Origin: an uncultured Propionivibrio sp.
Lineage (GTDB): Bacteria > Pseudomonadota > Gammaproteobacteria > Burkholderiales > Rhodocyclaceae
Assembly (NCBI GenBank): GCA_938040985.1
Contig: CALHZD010000046.1
Span: 1 to 29,006, forward strand
Direction of reading: 5' to 3'
Length of the DNA stretch: 29,006 bases
Shown: positions 21,915 through 29,006 of the stretch, in pieces
Layout: each line of letters opens with the position of its first letter
How positions within the stretch are numbered: position 1 is the stretch's first letter
The notes under the pieces: model-generated
Told to the model about the DNA's origin: nothing
What the model saw: only the letters and a program-made list of their open reading frames with translations
Database searches by the model: none
Position numbers and translations under genes: made by a program

Positions 21915-23711
21915 ATGAGTGAATTGCACATGGGCCTGATTGGGCTGGGGGCGCTGGGGGTGCTTGGCGTCGTGGTCTATAACGCCTGGGTGGCTTACCG
22001 CCACCGTCGGTTGGCCGGCCGCCTGCTCGATCCGCTGGAAAAGGACGCGCTGTTCGACACACAGGCCGCACCGCCCGCGCCGCCCGGTTTGGCGCCGGAA
22101 ACAGAGACCGCTGCGGAACCGGCATCGGAGTGGGAAGACGCGGCGGAAGACGTGCCGGAACTGTCGCCCGCATCGCCGGAAACGGCCTCAGCGCCGGGCA
22201 TGTTTATGCATACGGATGAGGATGACGCCAAAGATGAGCCGGAGAGCGCGGATGATCAGGAAGCCGAGGTTGCCGCCGAGATGACGGCGCCGCCGGCGTC
22301 CGCTGCTGAGGCGGTTTCTGCAAGCGCTTCGTTTGCCGCCGCTGCTTCGCGCTGGCTAAGTGCGCTGCATCTGTCGCGTTCGGGCGGCGAGGTTTCGTCA
22401 TCCGAGGCCGAGGCTTCCGTTCGTGAGCGCATTGAACCCGCCTTGGGCCATGCGGCTGCCGATATAGCGGGCGAAGACGGGGGCAGCGAAGCCGATTTCC
22501 CGGCGATCGACGATAGCGGCGAATTTGGCGAAATCCTCGAATCGCGGCCGTATGGCGAAAGCGGACAGGCAGGGGCTGCGCCGCTGTCGACCGGGCATGG
22601 ATATACGGAAGATGTGGAACTCATGGAATACACGGAACATGCCGAACATACAGCGGCCAAGAGCGCCCATGCGGCGCCGGCCGCCCGAGGCGCTTCCGTC
22701 CCCGTCCATGAAACCGCGTTTGAATCCGGGCGGGGATCGACGGCCGTTCCCGATGCATCTGCCCGGGAAGCGGCATCGGTTGCCGCGAACGCGGTTGATG
22801 CCGCCGCGCCGGATGACCAGCTGGCGGAAGGTGGACCGGCCGGCGTCGGCGAACCCATGCATCTGCTCTCGCCAGCGATCGATTACATCGCCACGCTGGA
22901 AACGGCGGCGGGCGTACCCGCCGCCGATTGGCTGGCGGCGCAGCGGGCGACGTTGTCGCGTGCGGACAAGCCCGTGCATTGGGCGGGTTTCGATGAAGAA
23001 AATGGCGAGTGGGTCATGCTCGGCGCGGATGCCGCGCGCGGCGGCGAGTCGCGCCTGTTCCGGCACGTGCGCGCCGGGCTGCAACTGGCCGACCGGCGGG
23101 GGGCTTTGTCCGAAAACGACCTGCTCATTTTCGCCACCGCCATGGATGCGCTGGCGCGTGAGTGGCAGGCGCAGGGCAGGCCGGTTATGCTCGATTTGCC
23201 CGATCCGCGCCCGGTGCCCGCCGTTGCCGCTGATCTGGATGCTTTTTGTGCCGGCGTCGATATCCAGATCAGCCTCAACGTCATCGCGCTCAATGAAGCC
23301 TTCCCCGGCACCCAGGTTCGTGCGCTGGCCGAATCGGCGGGCATGTTCCTCGACGCGCACGGGCGCTTTGTCCGGGTCAGCGACGACGGCAGCGTGTTGT
23401 ACATGTTGCTGCTCAATCACGACCCGGCCGGATTTTCCGCCGAAAACCTGCGTGCGACGACCGTGCAGGGGCTGACCTTTCTGTTCGACGTGCCGACGGT
23501 GGCGCGCGGCGAGCGCGTTTTCGACCAGCTTGCCGAGCTGGCCGGACGCTTTGCCGACGTGCTCAAAGGCGCGCTGGTGGACGATAACCGCCGGCCCTTG
23601 TCTGAGGCCTCGCTGGCGCCGATCAGTCGGCAAATCGCACAGTTCCAGGCCAGCATGGCGCAGCGCAACCTGCCGGCGGGCGGGCGCATGGCGCGGCGTC
23701 TGTTTTCCTGA
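21915..23711 (+). CDS. zipA: Cell division protein ZipA (long-linker form)
   Basis: A 598-residue inner-membrane division protein expected to tether FtsZ to the membrane. Residues 5-25 form a single N-terminal transmembrane helix (GLIGLGALGVLGVVVYNAWV), followed by a basic stop-transfer patch (AYRHRR). Residues about 45-310 are a low-complexity linker rich in Ala, Pro, Glu and Asp. The C-terminal part from LLSPAIDYIATLE (about 316) to the end contains the ZipA FtsZ-binding domain, clearest from about 448 (ISLNVIALNEAFPGTQV, FLFDVPTVARGERVFDQL, LVDDNRRPLSEASLAPI). It is much longer than E. coli ZipA (328) because of the linker. The stop overlaps the ligA ATG (TGATG), indicating coupled translation. 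Confidence 0.88.
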   Translation: MSELHMGLIGLGALGVLGVVVYNAWVAYRHRRLAGRLLDPLEKDALFDTQAAPPAPPGLAPETETAAEPASEWEDAAEDVPELSPASPETASAPGMFMHTDEDDAKDEPESADDQEAEVAAEMTAPPASAAEAVSASASFAAAASRWLSALHLSRSGGEVSSSEAEASVRERIEPALGHAAADIAGEDGGSEADFPAIDDSGEFGEILESRPYGESGQAGAAPLSTGHGYTEDVELMEYTEHAEHTAAKSAHAAPAARGASVPVHETAFESGRGSTAVPDASAREAASVAANAVDAAAPDDQLAEGGPAGVGEPMHLLSPAIDYIATLETAAGVPAADWLAAQRATLSRADKPVHWAGFDEENGEWVMLGADAARGGESRLFRHVRAGLQLADRRGALSENDLLIFATAMDALAREWQAQGRPVMLDLPDPRPVPAVAADLDAFCAGVDIQISLNVIALNEAFPGTQVRALAESAGMFLDAHGRFVRVSDDGSVLYMLLLNHDPAGFSAENLRATTVQGLTFLFDVPTVARGERVFDQLAELAGRFADVLKGALVDDNRRPLSEASLAPISRQIAQFQASMAQRNLPAGGRMARRLFS

Positions 23712-25828
23712 TGGCGGCGGAGGACGCCATGGAACTGTCCCGTAATGTTGCCGAACGCGCCCGCTGGCTGCGGGCGGAAATCGAGCGCCATAACCACCAC
23801 TATTACGTCCTTGATGCGCCGCTGATCGACGATGCCGGTTACGATCGGCTGTTCCGTGAGTTGCAGGCGATCGAGGCGGCGCACCCGGAATTGCGGACGA
23901 GCGATTCGCCGACGGGGCGCGTCGGCGGCCAGGCGCTCGACATGTTCCGGCCCGTGCGCCATGCCGTGCCGATGCTGTCGATTCGTACCGAGACCGACGA
24001 CGGCGATGCCGGCGCATTTGCTTTCGACGCCCGCGTGCGCAAGGAACTTGGCCTGCCGGCGAGCGTGGCGGCGCCTGCGGCCGAGGCGTCGGAAGTGGAA
24101 TATGTGGCGGAACTCAAGTTCGACGGTCTGGCGATCAGCCTGCGTTATGAAGACGGCGCGCTGGTGCAGGCGGCGACGCGCGGCGACGGTGAAACCGGCG
24201 AGGATGTCACCGCCAACGCCCGCACGGTGAGGCAGATTCCCCTGCGTCTTCTAGGCGAAGTCCCGCGCGTGCTGGAAGTGCGCGGCGAGGTGTACATGAA
24301 ATTCGCCGATTTCGAGCGCTACAACGCGCAGGCGCTGGCGAACGGCGAAAAAATGCTGGTCAACCCGCGTAATGGCGCGGCGGGCAGCATCCGACAACTC
24401 GATTCCAAAGTCGCCGCGGGCCGGCCGCTCTCCTTTTTCGCCTACGGCGTCGGCGAAGTGCAGGATTGGCCAGCGGCGCAGCGGCCGACAACGCACGCCG
24501 GCCTGCTGGACGCACTGGCTGCTTTCGGACTGCCGGTTTGCGCCGAGCGCGCCATTTTGCACGGTCCGCAGGCGCTGGCCGATTTTCACCGCCGGGTTGG
24601 CGAAAAGCGCGCCCATCTGCCTTTTGCCATTGATGGCGTCGTATACAAGGTCAATTCCCTGGCGTTGCAGGCCGAACTGGGCTTTATTTCGCGTGAACCG
24701 CGGTGGGCGGTGGCGCACAAGTATCCGCCGGAAGAGGCGCAGACCGAAGTGCTCGGCATCGACGTGCAGGTCGGCCGTACCGGCGCGCTGACGCCGGTGG
24801 CGCGGCTCAAGCCGGTATTCGTCGGCGGCGCTACCGTGACCAACGCAACCTTGCACAATGAAGATGAAATCCGGCGTAAAGACGTGCGCGTCGGCGACAC
24901 CGTTATCGTCCGCCGCGCCGGCGACGTGATTCCCGAAATCGTGCGTATCCTGCCGGAAAAACGGCCGCTTCTCGCGCCCGAATTTTTCATGCCGACACGC
25001 TGCCCGGTCTGCGGATCGGCTGTCGTGCGCAGTGCCGATGAAGCGGTAGCGCGCTGTGGCGCAGGGCTGTTCTGCGCCGCGCAGCGCAAGCAGGCGCTGC
25101 TGCATTTTGTTGCGCGGCGGTCGATGGATATTGAAGGAATGGGCGAAAAGCTCGTTGATCAACTGGTCGACGGCGGCTTCGTCCACACGCCGGCCGACAT
25201 TTACAGGCTGGATCTGCCGACGCTGGCCGGGCTAGAGCGCATGGCGGAAAAATCGGCCGCCAAGCTGCTGGCGGCGATCGAAAAGAGCAAGCGGACAAGC
25301 CTGCCGCGTTTCATCTATGCGCTGGGTATCCGCAACGTCGGCGAAACCACGGCCAAGGATCTGGCGCGGCACTTTGGCCATCTGGATGCGCTGGCCGCCG
25401 CCGATACGGCGGCGCTGGAGGCGGTGCCGGATGTCGGGCCGGTCGTGGCCGCCTCGATCGTCGCTTTTTTTGCCGAACCGCATCACCGCGAGATTATTGC
25501 CCGGCTGCGTGCGGCGGGCGTGGTCTGGCCGGAAACGGCAGGCGTTGCCGGCGCCAGCGGCGGTGAGGCTTTAGATCACGCCGCCGGCGGGCTGGCCGGT
25601 AGAACTTTCGTGCTGACCGGAACCTTGCCTTCGCTTTCGCGTGAGGCGGCGACGGCGCTGATCGAAGCATCAGGCGGGCGCGTAAGCGCTTCGGTGTCGA
25701 AAAAAACCGCTTACGTGCTGGCGGGCGAGGCAGCCGGTTCCAAACTCGACAAGGCGCGGGCGCTTGGCGTGCCGGTGATCGATGAGGCAGAATTGCGGCG
25801 TTTGCTGGAATTGCCGGAAGCGGGCTGA
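23711..25828 (+). CDS. ligA: NAD+-dependent DNA ligase LigA
   Basis: A 705-residue enzyme that seals nicks in replication and repair using NAD+ (E. coli 671). Order: Ia domain that binds NMN (HNHHYYVLDAPLIDDAGYD, about 20-38), adenylation domain with catalytic Lys136 in ELKFDGLA, GDGETGEDVTANARTV and EVRGEVYM, OB fold (VGRTGALTPVA, near 355), Cys4 zinc finger (about 431-455, CPVCG ... CGAGLFC), helix-hairpin-helix repeats, and a C-terminal BRCT domain (about 627-705, RTFVLTGTL, SGGRVSASVSKKTAYVLAG). The ATG at 23711 overlaps the zipA stop; an ATG at 23729 has a better ribosome binding site (GGAGG, 5 bases) and may be the real start, giving 699 residues. Confidence 0.96.
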   Translation: MAAEDAMELSRNVAERARWLRAEIERHNHHYYVLDAPLIDDAGYDRLFRELQAIEAAHPELRTSDSPTGRVGGQALDMFRPVRHAVPMLSIRTETDDGDAGAFAFDARVRKELGLPASVAAPAAEASEVEYVAELKFDGLAISLRYEDGALVQAATRGDGETGEDVTANARTVRQIPLRLLGEVPRVLEVRGEVYMKFADFERYNAQALANGEKMLVNPRNGAAGSIRQLDSKVAAGRPLSFFAYGVGEVQDWPAAQRPTTHAGLLDALAAFGLPVCAERAILHGPQALADFHRRVGEKRAHLPFAIDGVVYKVNSLALQAELGFISREPRWAVAHKYPPEEAQTEVLGIDVQVGRTGALTPVARLKPVFVGGATVTNATLHNEDEIRRKDVRVGDTVIVRRAGDVIPEIVRILPEKRPLLAPEFFMPTRCPVCGSAVVRSADEAVARCGAGLFCAAQRKQALLHFVARRSMDIEGMGEKLVDQLVDGGFVHTPADIYRLDLPTLAGLERMAEKSAAKLLAAIEKSKRTSLPRFIYALGIRNVGETTAKDLARHFGHLDALAAADTAALEAVPDVGPVVAASIVAFFAEPHHREIIARLRAAGVVWPETAGVAGASGGEALDHAAGGLAGRTFVLTGTLPSLSREAATALIEASGGRVSASVSKKTAYVLAGEAAGSKLDKARALGVPVIDEAELRRLLELPEAG

Positions 25829-25863
25829 TGAACTTGCCAGCCTGTCCTCTGCCGGCTCGGCGG

Positions 25864-25888
25864 GCCATACACGCCATACACCATACAC
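25864..25888 (+). repeat. Short tandem repeat in the ligA-galU gap
   Basis: GCCATACAC occurs twice in tandem (25864-25872, 25873-25881), followed by a partial third unit CATACAC. It lies in the 89-base space between the ligA stop and the proposed galU start. Translated upstream of galU it would give a His-rich stretch not found in GalU, which supports the shorter start. Confidence 0.85.
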
Positions 25889-25917
25889 AATTCCCGGAAC
25901 CATCAGGAACCCAACGA

Positions 25918-26826
25918 ATGAGCAGAACCGGAACACGCAGGATCAGAAAAGCCGTTTTCCCCGTCGCCGGGATGGGCACGCGTTTTTTACCGGCGACTAA
26001 GGCCAGTCCCAAGGAGATGATGCCCATCGTCGACAAGCCGCTCATCCAGTACGCCGTCGAGGAAGCCGCAGCGGCGGGCATCACCGACATGATCTTTGTC
26101 ACCGGCCGCACCAAGCGGGCGATCGAGGACCACTTCGATACGGCGTTTGAACTGGAAACCGATCTGGCCGCCAAAGGCAAGACGCGCATGCTCGACGTGG
26201 TGCGCAACCTGCTTCCCAAACATATCAATTGCGTTTTTATTCGCCAGCCGGCGGCGTTGGGGCTGGGGCACGCCGTGCTGTGCGCCAAACCGGTGATCGG
26301 CGATGAACCCTTTGCCGTGCTGCTTGCCGACGATCTGCTCGACAGCGCGGTGCCGGTCATGAAGCAGATGGTCGAACAGTTCGATGCACATCACTGTTCG
26401 ATCCTGGGCGCGCTCGAAGTGCCACCGGCCGATACGGCGAGTTACGGCATCGTCAAAACGGGCGGACCGGCTGCCCCCGGCGAGCGGCTTGAGCGCATTG
26501 AGGCCATCGTCGAGAAACCGCGTCCCGAGGCGGCGCCGTCGAACATTGCCGTTGTCGGCCGCTATATTCTGACGCCGGCGATTTTCGGGCATCTCGAAAG
26601 GGCAAAGCCGGGTTCCGGCGGCGAGATTCAATTGACCGACGGCATTGCCGCGCTGCTGGCCGAGGAGCCGGTGTTGGCATACCGCTATTTCGGCAAGCGT
26701 TTTGATTGCGGCGCCAAGCTCGGCTATTTGCAGGCGACGGTCGAATTCGGCCTGCGCCATCCGGAAATCGGCACCGCGTTCGCCGCTTATCTGAAAGCCT
26801 TGGACGCAAAAAACAGGGAGACATGA
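25918..26826 (+). CDS. galU: UTP-glucose-1-phosphate uridylyltransferase
   Basis: A 302-residue cytoplasmic enzyme that makes UDP-glucose from UTP and glucose 1-phosphate for envelope polysaccharides and trehalose (E. coli GalU is also 302). The nucleotide-binding loop is AVFPVAGMGTRFLPATKASP (12-31), followed by KEMMPIVDKPLIQY, GLGHAVLCAKP, LLADDLLD, SYGIVKTG, IVEKPRPEAAPSN, GRYILTP, and GGEIQLTDGIA. I choose the ATG at 25918 because AGGA lies about 9 bases upstream and the length then fits the family exactly. The frame is open back to an ATG at 25828 that overlaps the ligA stop, but the extra 30 residues are low-complexity. The stop overlaps the next start (ATGA). Confidence 0.95.
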   Translation: MSRTGTRRIRKAVFPVAGMGTRFLPATKASPKEMMPIVDKPLIQYAVEEAAAAGITDMIFVTGRTKRAIEDHFDTAFELETDLAAKGKTRMLDVVRNLLPKHINCVFIRQPAALGLGHAVLCAKPVIGDEPFAVLLADDLLDSAVPVMKQMVEQFDAHHCSILGALEVPPADTASYGIVKTGGPAAPGERLERIEAIVEKPRPEAAPSNIAVVGRYILTPAIFGHLERAKPGSGGEIQLTDGIAALLAEEPVLAYRYFGKRFDCGAKLGYLQATVEFGLRHPEIGTAFAAYLKALDAKNRET

Positions 26827-27377
26827 ACGCCATGCAGCATTATTTTGATGAGAGGCTGGCCTCCGCCGAGCTGATTCATTCCGCCGAAACGGTTGCTGCC
26901 GCCGTCACACGGGTCGCCGCCGAAATTACGGAAAAACTCGCGGGCGCCGATCCGCTGCTGCTGTGCGTGATGAGCGGTGGCGTGCCGTTTGCCGGCCATT
27001 TGATGACGCAGCTTCAATTCCCCCTCGAATTCGACTACCTGCATGTGACCCGCTATGGGCAGAAAACCGAAGGCGGGGAATTGTCCTGGCGCGCATTGCC
27101 GGCAACGCCGGTCGCGGGGCGGACGGTGCTTGTGCTCGACGACATTCTCGATGAAGGGACGACGCTGGCGGCCATTGTCGCGCGCTTGCAGGCAATGGGG
27201 GCGCAAGCCTGCTATACGGCCGTGGCGACCGAAAAGCAGCTCAATGGCAAGAAAAAACCGATCCGTGCCGACTTTGTCGCCCTCACCGTGCCTGACCGTT
27301 TCGTTTTTGGCTTCGGCATGGACGTCAGCGGTCATTTCCGCAATCTGCCGGCGATTTACGCCATGAAGGCTGACTAA
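26823..27377 (+). CDS. hpt: Hypoxanthine-guanine phosphoribosyltransferase
   Basis: A 184-residue type I phosphoribosyltransferase that joins hypoxanthine (and probably guanine) to PRPP to form IMP or GMP in purine salvage. The PRPP-binding loop is VLVLDDILDEGTTL (102-115); LCVMSGGVPFAGHLM (48-61) and the flexible-loop sequence HVTRYGQKTEGGELSW (74-89) fit the hypoxanthine-guanine group better than uracil or adenine enzymes; FVFGFGMDVSGHFRNLP near the C-terminus binds the base. The ATG at 26823 overlaps the galU stop by four bases; the longer frame upstream lies inside galU. The next gene encodes a phosphorylase that can release hypoxanthine, which supports the substrate assignment. Confidence 0.9.
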   Translation: MNAMQHYFDERLASAELIHSAETVAAAVTRVAAEITEKLAGADPLLLCVMSGGVPFAGHLMTQLQFPLEFDYLHVTRYGQKTEGGELSWRALPATPVAGRTVLVLDDILDEGTTLAAIVARLQAMGAQACYTAVATEKQLNGKKKPIRADFVALTVPDRFVFGFGMDVSGHFRNLPAIYAMKAD

Positions 27378-27419
27378 CGCACTCGTCAACACAACCAGAA
27401 CAACAGAAAGGATCATGAC

Positions 27420-28193
27420 ATGCTGGCCGTGATCGGAGGCAGTGGCCTCTCGCAACTGACCAATCTCGACATTTCGCACCGTGAAGTCGTACGCACGCCG
27501 TATGGCGAACCCTCCGGCGCCGTAACCTTCGGGCAGATCGGCTGCCGGCCGGTGGCGTTCCTGGCGCGCCACGGCTACGGACACACGCTGGCGCCGCACG
27601 AAATCAATTATCGCGCCAATCTCTGGGCGCTCTGGAAAAGCGGCGTCACCGGCGTCATCTCGGTCGCCTCGGTGGGCGGTATCCGCAGCGACCTCAAGCC
27701 GGGCGATCTCGTCGTGCCGCACCAGATCATCGATTACACCTGGGGGCGGAAATCTTCATTTTATGAAGGGCCGGACAGCAAAGTTCAGCATATCGACTTT
27801 ACCGAACCTTTTGATGAAGCGCTGCGCCGGCATCTGCTCGACGCCGCCGCATCGCTGGAACTGGCCGTCAGCGACCATGCCGTGTATGCAACGACGCAGG
27901 GGCCGCGGCTGGAAACCGCCGCCGAAATCAACCGCATGGAAAACGACGGCGCCGACGTCGTCGGCATGACGGCGATGCCGGAAGCCGTGCTGGCGCGCGA
28001 AATTGGCCTGCCCTATGCGGCCATCAACCTGGTCGCCAACTATGCCGCTGGCCGCGGCGACAGCTGCAACGGCATCAGTTTCAACGTGATCGATGGCATT
28101 CTGCATGAATCGATCGTCAAGGTCCGCGCAATTATTGAGCGGCTCGTTTGCAGCAATGGGGTTTCCTACTATGGCAATCAGACCGGTTCTTAA
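27420..28193 (+). CDS. S-methyl-5'-thioinosine (or thioadenosine) phosphorylase
   Basis: A 257-residue purine nucleoside phosphorylase of the PNP/MTAP type 2 family. It splits the methylthio-nucleoside left by polyamine or homoserine-lactone synthesis into a purine base and methylthioribose 1-phosphate. Phosphate-site motifs GGSG (6-9) and RHGYGH (50-55) are present, as are TQGPRLETAAEI (159-170), GMTAMPEA (182-189) and NYAAG (207-211). I favour methylthioinosine as the substrate, as in the Pseudomonas aeruginosa enzyme, because the gene directly follows a hypoxanthine phosphoribosyltransferase and no methylthioribose 1-phosphate isomerase gene is nearby; this is inference. AGGA lies 7 bases before the ATG; hpt ends 42 bases upstream and the def start overlaps this gene by 23 bases. 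Confidence 0.85.
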   Translation: MLAVIGGSGLSQLTNLDISHREVVRTPYGEPSGAVTFGQIGCRPVAFLARHGYGHTLAPHEINYRANLWALWKSGVTGVISVASVGGIRSDLKPGDLVVPHQIIDYTWGRKSSFYEGPDSKVQHIDFTEPFDEALRRHLLDAAASLELAVSDHAVYATTQGPRLETAAEINRMENDGADVVGMTAMPEAVLAREIGLPYAAINLVANYAAGRGDSCNGISFNVIDGILHESIVKVRAIIERLVCSNGVSYYGNQTGS

Positions 28194-28707
28194 AATGGGC
28201 GACCCGCGCCTGCTGGCGCGGGCGCGGGAAATCGAAAATTTCGACGCGCCGGCGCTGCATGCGCTGATCGAAGATATGCGGCAAACCATGCTCGCGCGCG
28301 ACGGCGTCGGGCTGGCCGCGCCGCAGATCGGCGAGAGCCTGCGCCTGATCGTCTTTGGTTTTGACGCCAATCCGCGTTATCCCGATGCCGCCAGCGTGCC
28401 CTATACCGTACTGATCAACCCCGTACTGACGCCGCTCTCCGACGAAACGGAGGAAGACTGGGAAGGCTGCCTTTCCATCCCCGGCCTACGCGGCCTCGTT
28501 CCCCGCTACAAACGCCTATGCTATCGCGGCTTTGACGCGCAGGGGCAAGTCATCGAGCGCAACGTCGAAGGCTTTCACGCGCGCATCGTACAGCACGAGT
28601 GCGATCACCTGGACGGCGTGCTTTACCCGATGCGCATGCGCGACCTCTCCCGCCTGGGCTTCGTCGACGTACTTTTCCCGGGCAGGGAAGCAGCGGAGGA
28701 AGAATAG
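28171..28707 (+). CDS. def: Peptide deformylase
   Basis: A 178-residue metalloenzyme that removes the formyl group from the N-terminal Met of nascent proteins. All three signatures are intact: GVGLAAPQIG (45-54), EGCLS (98-102, with metal ligand Cys100) and HECDH (142-146, the two His ligands and catalytic Glu). The start is the ATG at 28171 (MAIRPVLKMGDPRLL, a typical deformylase beginning); the frame is open further upstream only inside the phosphorylase gene. No fmt gene is adjacent, so this may be one of two deformylases; the sequence EDWEGCLSIPGLRG is like that of the second, non-fmt-linked copies of proteobacteria, as far as I recall. Confidence 0.94.
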   Translation: MAIRPVLKMGDPRLLARAREIENFDAPALHALIEDMRQTMLARDGVGLAAPQIGESLRLIVFGFDANPRYPDAASVPYTVLINPVLTPLSDETEEDWEGCLSIPGLRGLVPRYKRLCYRGFDAQGQVIERNVEGFHARIVQHECDHLDGVLYPMRMRDLSRLGFVDVLFPGREAAEEE

Positions 28708-28753
28708 AGAAAGCGGTAAGGCGGAATGAACGTCCGTCGGATCGCAAAATGAC

Positions 28754-28796
28754 CAGCCCCGCAGCCCGCGTAAAACGGGCGTTTCCGAAGGGGCTG
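28754..28796. repeat. Nested hairpin downstream of def
   Basis: CAGCCCC (28754-28760) pairs with GGGGCTG (28790-28796), and inside it GCCCG (28764-28768) pairs with CGGGC (28776-28780). It may protect or end the def transcript, but no T-run follows. Confidence 0.5.
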
Positions 28797-28919
28797 CCCG
28801 CCAGCCCAGTATTTACGGGCGTTGCAGGACTACCTATCCGCAAACCCACTATTTACGCCGGTTTCCGGCTACCACGCCGGCAAATGCCCTATTAACGCGG
28901 GCTTGCGGGCGGCCGATCC
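28762..28919. repeat. Array of four degenerate 39-40 bp tandem repeats
   Basis: Units begin at 28762, 28802, 28841 and 28881, each with CAGCCC, CAAACC or CAAATG. Each has a short C-run, an A/T-rich centre near TATTTACG, and a G-run, so each unit can fold into a small hairpin. The period is not a multiple of three and stops occur, so it is not coding. Spacers are not unique sequences of equal length between exact repeats, so this is not a CRISPR array. Confidence 0.6.
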
Positions 28920-29006
28920 AGCCAACTGCGCATCACATCCAGAACACGCAGATAACACAACTCAACAACACTGCTGCGAAAAACAAGCGCGCCTCATCGC
29001 CGTCAC

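Larger units (their letters stand above)
28708..29006. other. Gene-free right edge with repeat array
   Basis: No supportable gene. The frame running to 28895 on the plus strand overlaps def and owes its regular look to the repeats. The stretch holds a nested inverted repeat (28754-28796) and four degenerate 39-40 bp units (28762-28919). From 28920 to the end I see nothing. Confidence 0.55.

Noticed and set aside
22398..24017. 539-codon minus-strand open frame
   Set aside because: It lies antisense to zipA and ligA, crosses their junction, is Arg/Pro/His-rich and has no recognisable domain. Long antisense frames are expected in high-GC DNA.
25987..27722. 257- and 311-codon minus-strand open frames
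   Set aside because: Antisense to galU, hpt and the phosphorylase, all of which have intact active-site motifs.
28762..28919. CRISPR array at the right end
   Set aside because: The units are degenerate, contiguous and without unique spacers, and there are no cas genes.

Overview
The window reads as a chromosomal stretch of a betaproteobacterium. I favour Rhodocyclales or a close relative, judging from the tRNA-Val-thrS-infC-rpmI-rplT-pheS-pheT-ihfA-merR-tRNA-Pro order and the smc-zipA-ligA order; this placement rests on remembered gene order, not on a search. Almost everything is core housekeeping. I see no CRISPR array, prophage, transposase or defence island.

Layout. 1-1099: a mostly non-coding edge with one small secreted DUF3761-type protein (minus strand). 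1100-8837: a long minus-strand translation operon that starts at a strong tRNA-type promoter (8810-8837), runs through tRNA-Val(GAC), thrS, infC (apparently with a rare ATC start), rpmI, rplT, pheS, pheT, ihfA and a MerR-type regulator, and ends by tRNA-Pro(GGG), which has its own -10 box. Two intrinsic-terminator hairpins lie inside it, just before thrS and just before pheS. 8866-9360: a repeat-rich spacer with two copies of a ~114-bp element whose central hairpin loop is inverted between copies, plus a perfect 20-bp tandem duplication. 9348-11859: a DUF1015 protein and DAHP synthase (minus). 11925-12885: an AT-rich island holding what looks like one membrane-protein gene broken by a frameshift and a premature stop. 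12953-16588: mfd. 16967-18145: queF and a UPF0149/SEC-C protein.

The strand switches at 18.2 kb, where oppositely directed -10 boxes overlap between queF and smc. 18397-28707 is a compact plus-strand series: smc-zipA-ligA (chromosome organisation, division, DNA joining), galU (UDP-glucose), then hypoxanthine phosphoribosyltransferase, a methylthioinosine/methylthioadenosine phosphorylase and peptide deformylase. Several junctions overlap or nearly touch. The phosphorylase and phosphoribosyltransferase can be read as consecutive purine-salvage steps. The window ends in a non-coding array of four degenerate 39-40 bp repeats; a related sequence lies at the left edge.

Composition is uneven: single 60-base lines counted by hand gave 45% GC inside pheS (4561), 68% inside smc (21301) and 27-30% in the broken-gene island (12541-12660). 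The most informative non-standard signals are the broken gene, the loop-inverted hairpin repeats, the terminal repeat array and the regulatory architecture of the translation operon.
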